Shown: positions 1 through 10,020 of the stretch, in pieces | Position numbering within the stretch: position 1 is the first letter of the stretch | Layout: each line of letters opens with the position of its first letter | Origin: Rivularia sp. MS3 | Lineage (GTDB): Bacteria > Cyanobacteriota > Cyanobacteriia > Cyanobacteriales > Nostocaceae | DNA length: 64,000 nucleotides | Direction: 5' to 3' | Assembly (NCBI GenBank): GCA_019192545.1 | Contig: JAHCMI010000052.1 | Span: 1 to 64,000 of the forward strand | The notes under the pieces: model-generated | Told to the model about the DNA's origin: nothing | Database searches by the model: none | What the model saw: the letters and a program-made list of their open reading frames with translations, nothing else | Made by a program: the position numbers and the translations under genes

Positions 1-628
1 AGAGATTATCGCCGATTAATTCTAATATTTGCTTTAAGTGAAATGGTGCGAGTCCATTACCGCAGTGTTGTGGTTTAATTTCTCGGGTACAGTAATGCGT
101 TAACAAGTGCATAGAAAAAGCATTAAACAAAGATTCAGCGTAAAGCTTGTCATAAGCTCCCGAATCTAAATTTGCTTTTAAACTAAACGCAATACTGTGA
201 ATTAAAGCGTCAGGTTTTGCAAAAGTTGGTAATAATTCAACGCTATCAGGATTTACCGTTTCGCGAGAAATGTGGGAGATTATATCCGGTTCGATGGTTA
301 TCGCAATACCTTCAGCTACTGGCGTATCGATTCTTTGCCAGTGATTAACATTGGCAGGAATAATTGCAATATCCCCGACATTAACGTTTTCAACTTCTAC
401 CGAATCACCCATCCGTCTAAGGGAGTTATACTCAGGTTTAAGATGAACGAAAATTCCATGCTGCTGATATGAATGTTCGTTATATTCGCAAGCCGAATGA
501 GATGCGTGTATTAATCCTTTTCCTGGTAATCCTGTTTCATAAACTTTGACAAATGACTCATTTGGATAAAATTTTAAATAATCTTCTTCTTTAGTACAAT
601 TAATTGAAAGTGTTTGTTGATTATTCAT
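1..628 (-). CDS. AraC-family transcriptional regulator, 3' end outside window
   Basis: The frame is open on the minus strand from an ATG at 628-626 to the window edge, about 209 codons without a stop. It begins MNNQQTLSINCTKEEDYLKF and reaches the stretch LAPFHLKQILELIGDNL, which is identical at DNA and protein level to the same stretch in the next gene (about 1054-1110). That places it just inside the AraC DNA-binding domain, so both helix-turn-helix motifs lie beyond the window. The visible N-terminal part is a cupin-like sensing domain, with the pattern NVGDIAIIPANVNHWQ expected of AraC N-termini. It is the first of three AraC genes in tandem on the same strand and is probably a duplicate of the next one. 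The ligand and targets cannot be read from sequence. Confidence 0.88.
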   Translation of the reverse strand, partial: MNNQQTLSINCTKEEDYLKFYPNESFVKVYETGLPGKGLIHASHSACEYNEHSYQQHGIFVHLKPEYNSLRRMGDSVEVENVNVGDIAIIPANVNHWQRIDTPVAEGIAITIEPDIISHISRETVNPDSVELLPTFAKPDALIHSIAFSLKANLDSGAYDKLYAESLFNAFSMHLLTHYCTREIKPQHCGNGLAPFHLKQILELIGDNL

Positions 629-697
629 GTGTTTATTTTTGTTTGTTATTGATTATTGTTTGTGAGAAGGAGAGGGGGAGAATCAATTATTTATTAC

Positions 698-787
698 CAA
701 TTACTTGCAAATGGTGCGTGACGGTAAGTTTAAATTCTTTGGTTTTATTTGACAATTGTTTATAACCGTCACAGCACCCTACTCGCT
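698..787. repeat. 90-bp intergenic repeat, copy 1 (palindromic core)
   Basis: This 90-bp stretch is repeated almost exactly at 1714-1803, with about three differences. Its core is an imperfect palindrome: GGTGCGTGACGGT at 713-725 pairs with ACCGTCACAGCACC at 765-778. The ends of the core resemble the inner part of the 126-bp elements at 28669 and 47045, so it may be a deleted relative. It abuts the stop codon of the AraC gene that ends at 786. Confidence 0.85.
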
Positions 788-1676
788 ACCCATTTAATCG
801 ATACCTCCTCGGAGTAGTACCGGTATGCTGCTTAAAAACTCTTCCTAAATGACTTTGATTGGAGAAACCACATTCAACAGCAACTTCAGCTATAGATAAT
901 TTCTGCTGTTTCAAAACCTGCTTCGCCATCTTTACTCGTTGCTGCATAATATAGTGATGGGGAGTTACACCAACTGACTTTTTAAATTCTCTGCAAAAGT
1001 GGAATTGACTCATGTCTAAATACTTTGCTAATTCCAATAAACTAATTTCTTCGGAGAGATTATCGCCGATTAATTCTAATATTTGCTTTAAGTGAAATGG
1101 TGCGAGTCCGCTGTATTCTTTTATTTGGGGTTTGGAAGTTGCATATTTTCCAAGTAAATAAACCGCAAGTTGATTAAATAGGCTTTCTAGCTGAAGTTTA
1201 CAGCTACTAACATCAGTCACTAATTCATGTTTAATCGCTGAAGCAATACCAGAAACAAAGTAATCTGGTTGAGCAAAGGTAGGAATTAGTTCTACTTTGT
1301 CTGGATTTACAAACTCGTAGGCAGTGTTAGCGAGAAAATTGGGATGAATAGAGATAACGGCAAATTCTGTGGTTTTTTTCCACACACACCAATGTTCTAC
1401 GTTTGTAGGAGCAATACTTACAGAACCGAAAACTTGTTCCTCGGTTTGTAAAACACCGTCTAATATACGTTCTGTTTGAATTGTTTCAAAAGCAACACTA
1501 ACAATATGATGAGCATTAAGAGGCTTGGGAGTTTCACAGTCGCCAAAGTTATAATAATCAAACTTTACTTGCTCTAATTTAAGATTTTGAGTAGAAATCA
1601 AAGGTGAGTGGGGAAGAATTTGCTTGCGCGATTCCGATTCAAAATGACTTGCTTCTAAAATTTGTGTTGTTTTCAT
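786..1676 (-). CDS. AraC-family transcriptional regulator
   Basis: The 296-residue protein has an N-terminal cupin-like half and a C-terminal AraC DNA-binding domain at about residues 195-294. The first helix-turn-helix is around ISLLELAKYLDMSQFHFCREF, and the second is around LSIAEVAVECGFSNQSHLGRVF followed by the family signature GTTPRRYR. Length is normal for the family. It is paralogous to the partial gene at the window start, with an identical stretch at the domain boundary, and less close to the gene at 1871-2785. The stop codon touches the 90-bp repeat. The first nine codons are duplicated as a fragment upstream (1806-1830), which records a past rearrangement. The effector molecule is unknown. 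Confidence 0.92.
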   Translation of the reverse strand: MKTTQILEASHFESESRKQILPHSPLISTQNLKLEQVKFDYYNFGDCETPKPLNAHHIVSVAFETIQTERILDGVLQTEEQVFGSVSIAPTNVEHWCVWKKTTEFAVISIHPNFLANTAYEFVNPDKVELIPTFAQPDYFVSGIASAIKHELVTDVSSCKLQLESLFNQLAVYLLGKYATSKPQIKEYSGLAPFHLKQILELIGDNLSEEISLLELAKYLDMSQFHFCREFKKSVGVTPHHYIMQQRVKMAKQVLKQQKLSIAEVAVECGFSNQSHLGRVFKQHTGTTPRRYRLNG

Positions 1677-1852
1677 GATTTAAAAGATTCCCGATTTTAT
1701 AATTAACAATTAACAATTACTTGCAAATGGTGCGTGACGGTAAGTTTAAATTCTTTGGTTTTATTTGATAATAGTTTATAACCGTCACAGCACCCTACTC
1801 GCTGACTTCTAAAATTTGTGTTGTTTTCATGATTTAAAAGATTCCCGATTTA
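1652..1852. repeat. Direct duplication of the AraC gene start around the 90-bp repeat
   Basis: Positions 1652-1698, holding the first codons and leader of the AraC gene, recur at 1806-1852 with an offset of 154 bp. The copy still has an ATG followed by MKTTQILE, then runs into the 90-bp repeat and stops after about 11 codons. This looks like a scar from unequal recombination or deletion of an extra AraC copy. Confidence 0.8.
1714..1803. repeat. 90-bp intergenic repeat, copy 2
   Basis: Near-identical to 698-787, in the same orientation and also in an AraC-AraC gap. The palindromic core is at 1729-1794. Confidence 0.85.
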
Positions 1853-1870
1853 ACAATTAACAATTACCAA

Positions 1871-2785
1871 TTACCCATTACATTGATAAACCTTCGGTGT
1901 TACTCCCATAACCTTACGAAACTGTCTGATAAAGTAGCTGGGATTGCTATAACCGCAAGCTGCTGAAATTTGATTGATACTTATTTGCTGTTGCTCTAAT
2001 AATCTTTTGGCTTTTTCAACCCGGCATTGATTGACGTAGCGATTTGGTGAAACACCTACCGATTCTTTAAATATCCGCGAGAAGTGAAACGGACTCAAAC
2101 CGGCTATTTCAGCCATTTGTGCTAAAGTAATTTCTTCAGTAATATGAGCTTGAATATAATCCATAACTAACTTCAACTTCCGCTTACCCAATCCTCCCTT
2201 TGTTTCGTCTACAGCAAAACTAGCGCTATAGTTGCGTAACAAACGAGCTACCAAAGCATTAGTCAAAGTATCCCGATACAGTTCCCCTCCACTACCTCCA
2301 GTTTCCAATTCTTCCTTAAAAGCTAGAGCAATATTGGCAATTAATCCGTCTGACTGTGCTTGAGCGCCAATTATTTCGATGTTTTTTCCTTTTGATGCTT
2401 CCGGTGCAACTTGATTAATTAAATCCGGCTCCAAAGCTATAACCAATAACTCTCCCGCTTCCTGCCAGCGAGCAGCATGGGAAGCACCATCGGGAATCAG
2501 AAATAAATCTCCCGGTTTCATCAAACAATTATGCCACTTACTGTTTTGCTGATAATCTACCCATAAAGCCTTGCTCAAATGAACGCAAAGCAAATGACCA
2601 ATACTAGTCATTTCCGGAGTTTCGGAAACAGGTAAATATTGCTGTTCCACCCGTAAACCTTTCCAATGCTGCACTTTGCTCGATAAAGTTACAATTGCAT
2701 CATTACAAATCTGCTCTCTAATTTTACCGGTGGGATTGTCTAGAACGGATATATCACTTTTGTAAGCAGCTACTTGTTTTTTCAT
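1871..2785 (-). CDS. AraC-family transcriptional regulator
   Basis: The 304-residue protein has an N-terminal cupin-type sensing half (a GDLFLIPDGASHAARWQ-like motif) and a C-terminal AraC domain from about residue 200. The two helix-turn-helix motifs are around ITLAQMAEIAGLSPFHFSRIF and ISINQISAACGYSNPSYFIRQF, and the end is GVTPKVY as expected. It is third in a row of AraC genes on the minus strand and more diverged than the first two. No target operon is adjacent on the same strand, so its regulon cannot be inferred. Confidence 0.92.
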   Translation of the reverse strand: MKKQVAAYKSDISVLDNPTGKIREQICNDAIVTLSSKVQHWKGLRVEQQYLPVSETPEMTSIGHLLCVHLSKALWVDYQQNSKWHNCLMKPGDLFLIPDGASHAARWQEAGELLVIALEPDLINQVAPEASKGKNIEIIGAQAQSDGLIANIALAFKEELETGGSGGELYRDTLTNALVARLLRNYSASFAVDETKGGLGKRKLKLVMDYIQAHITEEITLAQMAEIAGLSPFHFSRIFKESVGVSPNRYVNQCRVEKAKRLLEQQQISINQISAACGYSNPSYFIRQFRKVMGVTPKVYQCNG

Positions 2786-2957
2786 AGCAAGAATGTGAAA
2801 TAAATTCTGAACTCGTGAATGATTATAGGTAACTCAACTGCATCGCGATAATACTATTTTGCTACTTATGACATATTCTTGCTATTTGTTGTTCGTAGTT
2901 GCGCTTAAGCGCCAAAACAATGCAAACAAAAACCGAAAGCTTTTACATTAATTTTGA

Positions 2958-2983
2958 GGGACAGACTACTAGTGGTCTGTCCC
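2958..2983. repeat. Hairpin repeat, copy 1
   Basis: GGGACAGAC at 2958-2966 pairs with GTCTGTCCC at 2975-2983, a perfect 9-bp stem. A sister copy is at 3077-3102 and a shorter one at 11138-11157. Confidence 0.75.
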
Positions 2984-3076
2984 TAGTCGTTTTGATAGGG
3001 GAGGGGGGAGTGGGGAGTGTGGGGAGTGTGGGGAGAAAATGTTTTTTATATTTACGATATGCCCATCAGAACTAAC

Positions 3077-3102
3077 GGGACAAACTACTATTGGTCTGTC
3101 CC
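3077..3102. repeat. Hairpin repeat, copy 2
   Basis: GGGACAAAC pairs with GGTCTGTCCC with one mismatch. Same family as 2958-2983. Confidence 0.7.
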
Positions 3103-3636
3103 ATAAAATATGAGGGGTTGATATTTTCGCGGTGACTTGCTTGCGCTCACCATTTTTGGCGAGTCACCGCGCAATTACGAACAATGTAGAATGTCTAAAA
3201 GGTTAACTTTCACAAACAAAAATCAAACTTGATTGCTGTATCTAAATAATAATATCTGTGGTTAAATACCAAATAGAGGATACAGTATTAATAGATAAAA
3301 ATAGATTTCGCAGATTTGCGTTTAATTTTGCAAGCACAGTACTTAATAAATAGTAATTGCAGATAAAATTACCATAAAACAGCAATATTTACAAAAAAAT
3401 AGCAAGAATAGGGAAGACGAAATTATTTTGAAATTATATGATTAAATCTCATTGAACCAACACACAGACAAGACTTAATTAATTACTGCCTCTGTAATAT
3501 TTGAGTAAAACAAATTCAAATATCTTTACACTCTTATTGAATAAATTTAATATTTTTTAAGGATTTAATTTTTGCATATGGGGTATTAACAACCGGAATT
3601 ATTGTGCGAAGCGTTCATCTTAATTGCCCAAGGATT

Positions 3637-4389
3637 ATGAAATACAATCGAGCATTTACATGTAGTCTGATATCTATATTTCTCTGGTTTTTGCTGATAC
3701 CTTCAGCGAGTTTGGGAAAGCAAAAAATACAAGACGAACCCCCACCAAGAACCAACGGCAGGTCAGCAGGTTCTAGAGGATGCAGTAGTAACAGCCGCAT
3801 TTTACAAAATGCTCCACCGGCTTTAATTCTACTTTCACCTAATAAAAAACGAGCTACTACAATTTCGAGTAATCCGATTTTTGCATGGTTTGTCCGGGAC
3901 ACTCAAACTCGAAAAATGCAGTTTAGACTGTATCAAAAAGACCGCGCTACTAAAGAATACGAATTAGTTAAAGAAATCAAAGATAAAGACTTTGAAAGTA
4001 AAGCTGGAATAATGGTATTACCATTGCCAAAAACAGTTAAATTAGCTCGGGGAAAAAAGTATCTTTGGCAAGTGGAATTAGTTTGCGATCGCAATCGTCC
4101 ATCAGCTAATCTATTTGCCGAAGCAGAAATTGAAATAGCGACAATGCAGCCAACTCTGAAAAACAAGCTAAACCAAACAGCTAATCCAGACGACAAAGCC
4201 ATGTTATTCGCCAAACATGGTTTAGAGTATGATGCTTTAATGAGTGTATTAGCAGAAAATAAAACTTCTGTTGCCATGAAAAGAAGAATGAATAAATTAA
4301 AAGTTGCATTACTAAATCAAATTACATCAGAGCCATCCGAACTTAAAACTTTACAATCAAGTCGAATTCATTGGATGAAAATGGAATAG
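3637..4389 (+). CDS. DUF928 family protein, exported
   Basis: I place the start at the ATG at 3637 (MKYNRAFTCSLISIFLWFLL), because a signal peptide begins there and AAGGA lies just upstream; an in-frame GTG at 3604 would bury it. This gives 250 residues. After the signal peptide and a charged linker comes LILLSPNKKRATTISSNPIF, then FAWFVRDTQ, a beta-rich stretch, W-Q-V-E-L-V-C and a helical C-terminus. This is the pattern of the cyanobacterial DUF928 family, whose function is unknown. The next gene on the same strand, 117 bp away, encodes a CHAT protein; I recall DUF928 genes often lying beside CHAT and haemagglutinin-type genes in cyanobacteria. The location is inferred to be periplasmic or surface. 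Confidence 0.82.
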   Translation: MKYNRAFTCSLISIFLWFLLIPSASLGKQKIQDEPPPRTNGRSAGSRGCSSNSRILQNAPPALILLSPNKKRATTISSNPIFAWFVRDTQTRKMQFRLYQKDRATKEYELVKEIKDKDFESKAGIMVLPLPKTVKLARGKKYLWQVELVCDRNRPSANLFAEAEIEIATMQPTLKNKLNQTANPDDKAMLFAKHGLEYDALMSVLAENKTSVAMKRRMNKLKVALLNQITSEPSELKTLQSSRIHWMKME

Positions 4390-4506
4390 GAATTAGGGAT
4401 GCTCCGCAAAGGTTTGTAGTTGCGATGGCTGCGCCTCCGAATTCCGGAATATGAGACGAAGACGACGCAACTACAAACAACTCCTAACTCCTGACTCATA
4501 ACTGAT

Positions 4507-7149
4507 ATGAAATTACACCGCTTTCATTATTTAATATTTACTCTGAGTTTAATTTTGTGTTTGTGGTTTGATGGCAATATTCCGATAGTTGCAACTCCAG
4601 CACCAACAGCAGTTGTGAGGCAGGGCATCGAACTTTATCACGCTGGTGATTTTCGCGGTGCGATTGCTGTATGGCTCAAAAAACTTACTGAAGAAGGCAA
4701 AGCTAATCAGCAAGAAAGTGATATTCAAGTGCGTCAATATTTAGCGCGGGCTTACCAAAAAGTAGGTGAAGTTGATAAAGCGATAAATAATTTAAACAAA
4801 GTAGTTGAATATTATCGCACTAACAATAATATGCAGCAGGTAGGGCGAATGTTAACCGAAGTAGCCCAAGCATACAGCAATTTAGGACAGCACAAACGGG
4901 CGATTAATCTTTTGTGTGGAGATATGAATCAAGCGCAATGCAATCAAAATAGTGCTTTGGGAATTGCAAATCGTCAACAGGATAGTTTGGGAGAAGCAGC
5001 AGCAAATGGAAGTTTGGGAAATGCTTTGTATTTTTTGGGTGAATATGACAGAGCAATTCAAATATTAGGGGCAAGCTATAAAAAATCGCAAGAGTTGGGC
5101 AATTCGGGCTATTTAATGGCTGCTGCAAATAACCTAGGAAATCTTTATACGAGTTTGGCTCAAAGAAATTATCGCTATATTAACTTTGCTCGCGAAACTG
5201 ATGACTCCGAAGCAGTAGAGCGATTTACAAAACAAGCTAGTCTTTATGAGACTGAAGCGATACGCTATTTTGAAAACAGTCTACAATTTGCTCGGGTTGA
5301 AAATAATACACAAGGTGAAGTTTCGGCTTTATTAAATTTGGTTGTACCTTACTATCGCAATCGGGGAATGAAGCAGGATAGGAAATTTAATCAAAAAATA
5401 TTTCAGCAAATCGAAACGAAGATAGAAAATTTACCTCCATCTCGACAAAAAGCTTTCGCGCTGATTAAGTTAGCAAGGTTAATGCAAAAGGTAAATGGTG
5501 ATTCGAGAATTACTGCATCTGCTTATGAATGCTTTCAAGGTAAGTCTTCAGCCAAAGTTGTCAATTTATTTGAGCGAGGATTGCAAGTTGCTCAAAGTAT
5601 CGGAGATAAACAAACCCAGTCTTTTGCTTTGGGTTGGTTGGGACATGTTTACGAATGTAGCGGAAATTATCGACAAGCACTTAACTTTACCAACCAAGCT
5701 CAAATAGCTGCTGCAACCAAAGAAAGTCGTTATTTATGGGAATGGCAAGCAGGAAGAATATATAAAGCTCAAAATGAAGCACCCCAAGCAATCAAAGCTT
5801 ATGAAAGTTCGGCAAATACCCTTGAGGATATTGAAAAAGATATTGCGATCGCTAACCGAGATATACGTCTGGATTTTCAGGATAGCGTAGAAACAATTTA
5901 CCGCAATTTAGCAGAATTAAGAGTTAAAAGTGCTATCAAAGACAGCAAAACTTCCACAGAAAAACAACAGCAAAATTTAGAATCTGCCCTCAATACCCTT
6001 GATAAATTAAGATTAGCAGAATTACGAAACTATCTCGGAAGCGATTGCGATTTACAGTTAATCGATAAACCGATTGCTCAAGTAGATAAAAATACGGCTG
6101 TTTTTAGGTCAATTATACTTGAAGACGGTATTGCCATCGTTCTCATGTTGCCAGAAAGCGACTCAGTGAAATTAAAAATGCATTGGGTTCCCATTTCCAA
6201 ACAAGCTGCTGTGGAGACAGTAAATCAATTCCGCATCAACTTAGAAAAACTCTCCGATAGAAGAAACAGCTATCGTAAAAATGGCAAAGAAATTTATGAC
6301 TGGTTTATTACTCCCTTTGCCAAAGACTTAGAACAAATCAAAACATTAGTATTCGTTCAAGACGGAGTTTTATGGACTATCCCGATGGGAACTTTATACG
6401 ATGGAAAGCAATTTTTAATAGAAAAATATGCAATTGCCAGTACACCCAGTTTATCTTTAACTAGTCCCCAACCTTTAAACAGCAAAAATTTAAAAATTCT
6501 AGCTTTTGGATTAACCGACGCTAGCGCAATAGATAAAAATACATATTTTCCACCTTTGGGTGCGGTAAAAGCCGAAATGCAGGGGATAAATAAAGTTATA
6601 TCCAACAGCAAAATCCTTTTGAATGAAAACTTTACTTCCCAGCAGTTACAGCAAAAACTGCGTCAATATCAACCCGATATTCTCCACCTAGCAACCCATG
6701 CCCGATTCGGTTATGATTCGGCACAAACATTTTTAATTGCAGGAGAGCAAAAAAAGAATATCGATAAAACGCAAAAATACAACAAAACCATTAGTTTAGG
6801 GAATCTCTACCAAATCATCCAAAATACCCAGCAAGACGATAACGAAGTACTAGAATTACTAACGCTTACCGGATGTCAAACCGCAGTAGGCAGCCAAAGA
6901 GACGCTTTAGGAATTGCAGGTGTATCTCTGCAAGCAGGAGCAAGAAGTTCGGTTGCATCGTTATGGAATATCGACGACGAAGCCACAGCAAGAATAATTG
7001 TGCAGTTTTACGATAACCTGCGCCAAGGAATGAGTAAAGCCGAAGCCCTGCAAACAACTCAGAAAAACTGGCTCGCAGAAAATTCTCAAGGGCGTTACGC
7101 ACACCCCGGTTACTGGGCACCTTTTGTATTAATTGGCAATTGGTTGTAA
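4507..7149 (+). CDS. TPR-CHAT domain protein (caspase-HetF-associated protease family)
   Basis: The 880-residue protein begins with a signal-like hydrophobic segment (residues 8-22). A long array of tetratricopeptide repeats follows (about 30-470), with typical phrases such as ALGWLGHVYECSGNYRQALN. A C-terminal CHAT domain spans about 560-880. The His-Cys dyad of the caspase-like fold is visible: His731 in LHLATHARF and Cys790 in LTGCQTAVG. The family ending, AGARSSVASLWNIDD and then HPGYWAPFVLIG, is intact. TPRs normally bind protein partners and CHAT domains are cysteine proteases or protease-like. No substrate is known. It follows the DUF928 gene on the same strand and faces a convergent haemagglutinin-type gene, so a link to surface-protein maturation is possible but only inferred. 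Confidence 0.92.
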   Translation: MKLHRFHYLIFTLSLILCLWFDGNIPIVATPAPTAVVRQGIELYHAGDFRGAIAVWLKKLTEEGKANQQESDIQVRQYLARAYQKVGEVDKAINNLNKVVEYYRTNNNMQQVGRMLTEVAQAYSNLGQHKRAINLLCGDMNQAQCNQNSALGIANRQQDSLGEAAANGSLGNALYFLGEYDRAIQILGASYKKSQELGNSGYLMAAANNLGNLYTSLAQRNYRYINFARETDDSEAVERFTKQASLYETEAIRYFENSLQFARVENNTQGEVSALLNLVVPYYRNRGMKQDRKFNQKIFQQIETKIENLPPSRQKAFALIKLARLMQKVNGDSRITASAYECFQGKSSAKVVNLFERGLQVAQSIGDKQTQSFALGWLGHVYECSGNYRQALNFTNQAQIAAATKESRYLWEWQAGRIYKAQNEAPQAIKAYESSANTLEDIEKDIAIANRDIRLDFQDSVETIYRNLAELRVKSAIKDSKTSTEKQQQNLESALNTLDKLRLAELRNYLGSDCDLQLIDKPIAQVDKNTAVFRSIILEDGIAIVLMLPESDSVKLKMHWVPISKQAAVETVNQFRINLEKLSDRRNSYRKNGKEIYDWFITPFAKDLEQIKTLVFVQDGVLWTIPMGTLYDGKQFLIEKYAIASTPSLSLTSPQPLNSKNLKILAFGLTDASAIDKNTYFPPLGAVKAEMQGINKVISNSKILLNENFTSQQLQQKLRQYQPDILHLATHARFGYDSAQTFLIAGEQKKNIDKTQKYNKTISLGNLYQIIQNTQQDDNEVLELLTLTGCQTAVGSQRDALGIAGVSLQAGARSSVASLWNIDDEATARIIVQFYDNLRQGMSKAEALQTTQKNWLAENSQGRYAHPGYWAPFVLIGNWL

Positions 7150-7238
7150 TTGTTCGTAGTTGCTCTACTCTGCGACAATTACCAATTACCAATCACCAAT
7201 TACGAATTACGTAGCGAAGCGTGGCACGAAGTGACATA

Positions 7239-9770
7239 TTACGAATTATAATTACACCTTCTTCCTAAAACAACGCTACCATCTTCCAAAGTAAAAATAC
7301 CTTCCGACTCAATAACTAACGAACTGACTTTTTGGGAATTTAACGCTTGTTGTTGATTATTTTTAGGAACTGAATAAGTTGCAAAATTGGAAGAAGAAAC
7401 ACCGGTGGGAGTATTGGCTAAACCTCCGGAACCAGTAATAATAAATTTACCCCTATTTCTACTACTGGGAATAAGACAGCTAGTTGCAACTAAATTTTCT
7501 GTATCAATAATTCCTTCTGGTAGCTCGGTAATTTGCTGACTAGGATCGATATCGGGAGTATCAATCTGGATAACTCCATCTATTCCTAACTGGGAACTGG
7601 CATCAATGCGGGTACCGGGAGATTGAAATAGCCCTTGAGTTGTAATATTAATATTTCCTCCCCGCCCCTCTATTGCTTGAGCGACAATTTCGCTGTTTTC
7701 TACAAGTGCCAAAACACCAGTATCAATGTTGATGTTGCCACCCGTACCGTTATCGACATTAGTAGCAATTCGACTATTGCGTCGGAGTACCACATCTTGA
7801 GATTTTAGAGAAATATTTCCCTCCGAGCCTCCAGGGGTGACAGCGGTGAGACTACCTTGATTATCAAGCAAAATAGAATCAGCATTTATAGTTAAACTAC
7901 CGGCAGGAAATTGTCCTTTTCCACTTACACGTAATTCTCCTAAATTATCAACTATTAACTTATTCGTAATCACATCCAAGTTACCGGCGGCTCCTCCTTC
8001 GGATGCCCTGGCTGCAATAAAGCTGCCATTATCTACAGTCACCGAATCGGATGCTTGAATTTTTAAATCTCCACTATTGCCTATATTATTAGTTGAAGAT
8101 GTAATAAAAGCCTCATCGTTAAGACTCAATCTTCCCGTTTCTATAGTTAAATTTCCGGCATTTCCGATGGCATCGAGACTAGTTTGAGTAGAAATTGCAC
8201 TACCAATTCCATCTATATCAACACCGCTTAATTCTAATGTTTCAGAAGCGGTAATTTTCATATCATTACCATTTCCTTCGCCAAAAGTGCCGCTACCAAT
8301 CTGGGCACCATCGCGCAAAATTAAGTTTCGGGTAATTATAGTAAGAGTTCCCGAATCTCCAACACCACCGCGATTCACCTGAGAAAATATCCGACTGCTC
8401 AATCCATCTTCAGCAATACCAGCTAACTCTATAGATTCGGAAGCATTAAGAAACACATTCCCTCCATTACCATTACCGCGAGTTGTAGAAGTTATTTGCG
8501 CTCCATCATTAAGTCTTAACCGATTAGTGTTAACCGTTAATTCTCCTGCATTTGCTGTTCCTCCGGGATCTACTTGAGTTGAAATTGAACTACCACCTCC
8601 GAAAATATTTCCTCCATTTAACTCTATTGATTCGGAAGCATCGATATTTATCTTTCCTGCGTTTCCACTACTCAAGGTAGAAGATAATATCAGAGCGCCA
8701 TCATCGAGCAGCAATCTGCTGGTTTTTATACTGATATTAGCTGCATTATTCTCACCATCGGGATTAACTTGAGTTAACAATAAAGCTGGTAAACCAGTAT
8801 CACCAATGCCGCTAAACTGTACGGTATCCTTAGCTTGAATATTTATATTCCCCGTTCCCGGTATAGTATTGGTACCAGAAATTAATCCTAATAACGTACT
8901 TCCTTCGCTAAATATAATTGAATTTCCAACCATTTTTATCGAACCTGGATTAGCACTGCTAACATCCGCAGAAGCAATTTGAGAAAATTCGATATTTTGA
9001 AAATTATTTACTTTTTCATACCCTAGTTGCCAAATCTCATTTCCAGGAGTCAAACTAACATTACTATTACTTGCTACGCTACCAACTTCAATTCTTCCCC
9101 CCCCTGCCGTCAAATTACCACCTTCTACAATTACGTTACCTCCAACTAAAGCCAAAGTTTTTCCTTTTCTAACTTGCAAACCGACATTTCTATCGTCTAC
9201 TAATGCGATGGGGCTTGGTATAAGATTACTTCCCGTTCCTTTTACCGTAATACTCCCCGGATTTTGCCCGTACTGCAAACCCAAGGGAGTACTAATAGTT
9301 AATAACGGTTCTTGTTGAGTATCTAAAGCACTAAAAACAGTTCCATCGGCAAAATTAATACTGTCAGCAGTACTACCAAAAAAGGAACCACCAATATCTA
9401 ACTTTGCATCTTCACCAAAAACAATTCCACTGGGATTAATTAAAAATAGATTTGCGTTTCCCGTAGCTCTAATTAAACCGTTAATATTAGAAACATTACC
9501 CCCAGTTACCCGATTAATAATATTAACGACATCAGCAGGATTATTAAACACAGCCGAACCACCGCTAGGAACAGAAAACTCTTGGAAACTGTGAAATAAG
9601 TTATTTCCAACTCGATTTCCATCGTTAATATTAAAATTCAATTGGTCATTAGTAATTACATTAGTATTTAAACTTCCATCTCTAGATACTTGACTAGCTG
9701 CTATTTTAGGAAACATAAATAAACTAAGACAGTAACATACGGAATATAGGGAATGAGAGAAAGTTTTCAT
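7239..9770 (-). CDS. Filamentous haemagglutinin N-terminal (TPS) domain secreted protein
   Basis: The 843-residue protein has a signal peptide (residues 1-26) followed by the two-partner-secretion domain: QVSRDGSLNTNV, then NLFHSFQEFSVPSGGSAVF, the family motif NINGLIRATGNANLFLINPSGIVFG and LDIGGSFFGSTA. The remainder (about 200-780) is a repetitive beta-helix with many recurring phrases like LRLNDGAQITSTTRGNGNGG. The end, VATSCLIPSS then GRGKFIITGSGGL-type residues, is the usual tail of cyanobacterial members. Such proteins are exported through an outer-membrane TpsB (ShlB/FhaC) pore and act as adhesins or exoproteins. No TpsB gene is in the window. It is convergent with the CHAT gene, with 89 bp between them. 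Confidence 0.92.
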   Translation of the reverse strand: MKTFSHSLYSVCYCLSLFMFPKIAASQVSRDGSLNTNVITNDQLNFNINDGNRVGNNLFHSFQEFSVPSGGSAVFNNPADVVNIINRVTGGNVSNINGLIRATGNANLFLINPSGIVFGEDAKLDIGGSFFGSTADSINFADGTVFSALDTQQEPLLTISTPLGLQYGQNPGSITVKGTGSNLIPSPIALVDDRNVGLQVRKGKTLALVGGNVIVEGGNLTAGGGRIEVGSVASNSNVSLTPGNEIWQLGYEKVNNFQNIEFSQIASADVSSANPGSIKMVGNSIIFSEGSTLLGLISGTNTIPGTGNINIQAKDTVQFSGIGDTGLPALLLTQVNPDGENNAANISIKTSRLLLDDGALILSSTLSSGNAGKINIDASESIELNGGNIFGGGSSISTQVDPGGTANAGELTVNTNRLRLNDGAQITSTTRGNGNGGNVFLNASESIELAGIAEDGLSSRIFSQVNRGGVGDSGTLTIITRNLILRDGAQIGSGTFGEGNGNDMKITASETLELSGVDIDGIGSAISTQTSLDAIGNAGNLTIETGRLSLNDEAFITSSTNNIGNSGDLKIQASDSVTVDNGSFIAARASEGGAAGNLDVITNKLIVDNLGELRVSGKGQFPAGSLTINADSILLDNQGSLTAVTPGGSEGNISLKSQDVVLRRNSRIATNVDNGTGGNINIDTGVLALVENSEIVAQAIEGRGGNINITTQGLFQSPGTRIDASSQLGIDGVIQIDTPDIDPSQQITELPEGIIDTENLVATSCLIPSSRNRGKFIITGSGGLANTPTGVSSSNFATYSVPKNNQQQALNSQKVSSLVIESEGIFTLEDGSVVLGRRCNYNS

Positions 9771-10020
9771 ATTAGTTATTAGCTATCAATTTGTATCAAA
9801 CTTATTATTCATTCTGGGTATAAAGACCACTTAAAATAAATATTTATCCCAAGACACAGAATATGTATTACAAAATAGTCCCTTCAGGATTTTGGAATAC
9901 TACGTCATTATTTACTACCTACTTTTTCAAATGTGGATTCTTCTTTATTCAATCCTCTTCCTTCGGAAAAGCTTCTCAGAGTTTAGAGTGCATTATTGAT
10001 TTTTTTATATTTCATTCTAA

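Larger units (their letters stand above)
2786..3636. other. Intergenic region with hairpin repeats
   Basis: No convincing gene. It holds two copies of a GGGACA...TGTCCC hairpin (listed separately), a low-complexity GGGGAGTG run near 3000-3035, and a hairpin-like GCGGTGACTT...GAGTCACCGCGC at about 3130-3172. The same hairpin pair recurs, more diverged, at 11138-11240. The last 200 bp before the DUF928 gene are AT-rich and probably hold its promoter, but I could not fix a -10/-35 pair. Confidence 0.6.

Noticed and set aside
3615-4277. Two minus-strand frames (95 and 114 codons) opposite the DUF928 gene
   Set aside because: The plus strand encodes a recognisable exported DUF928 protein; the opposite frames have no signals.
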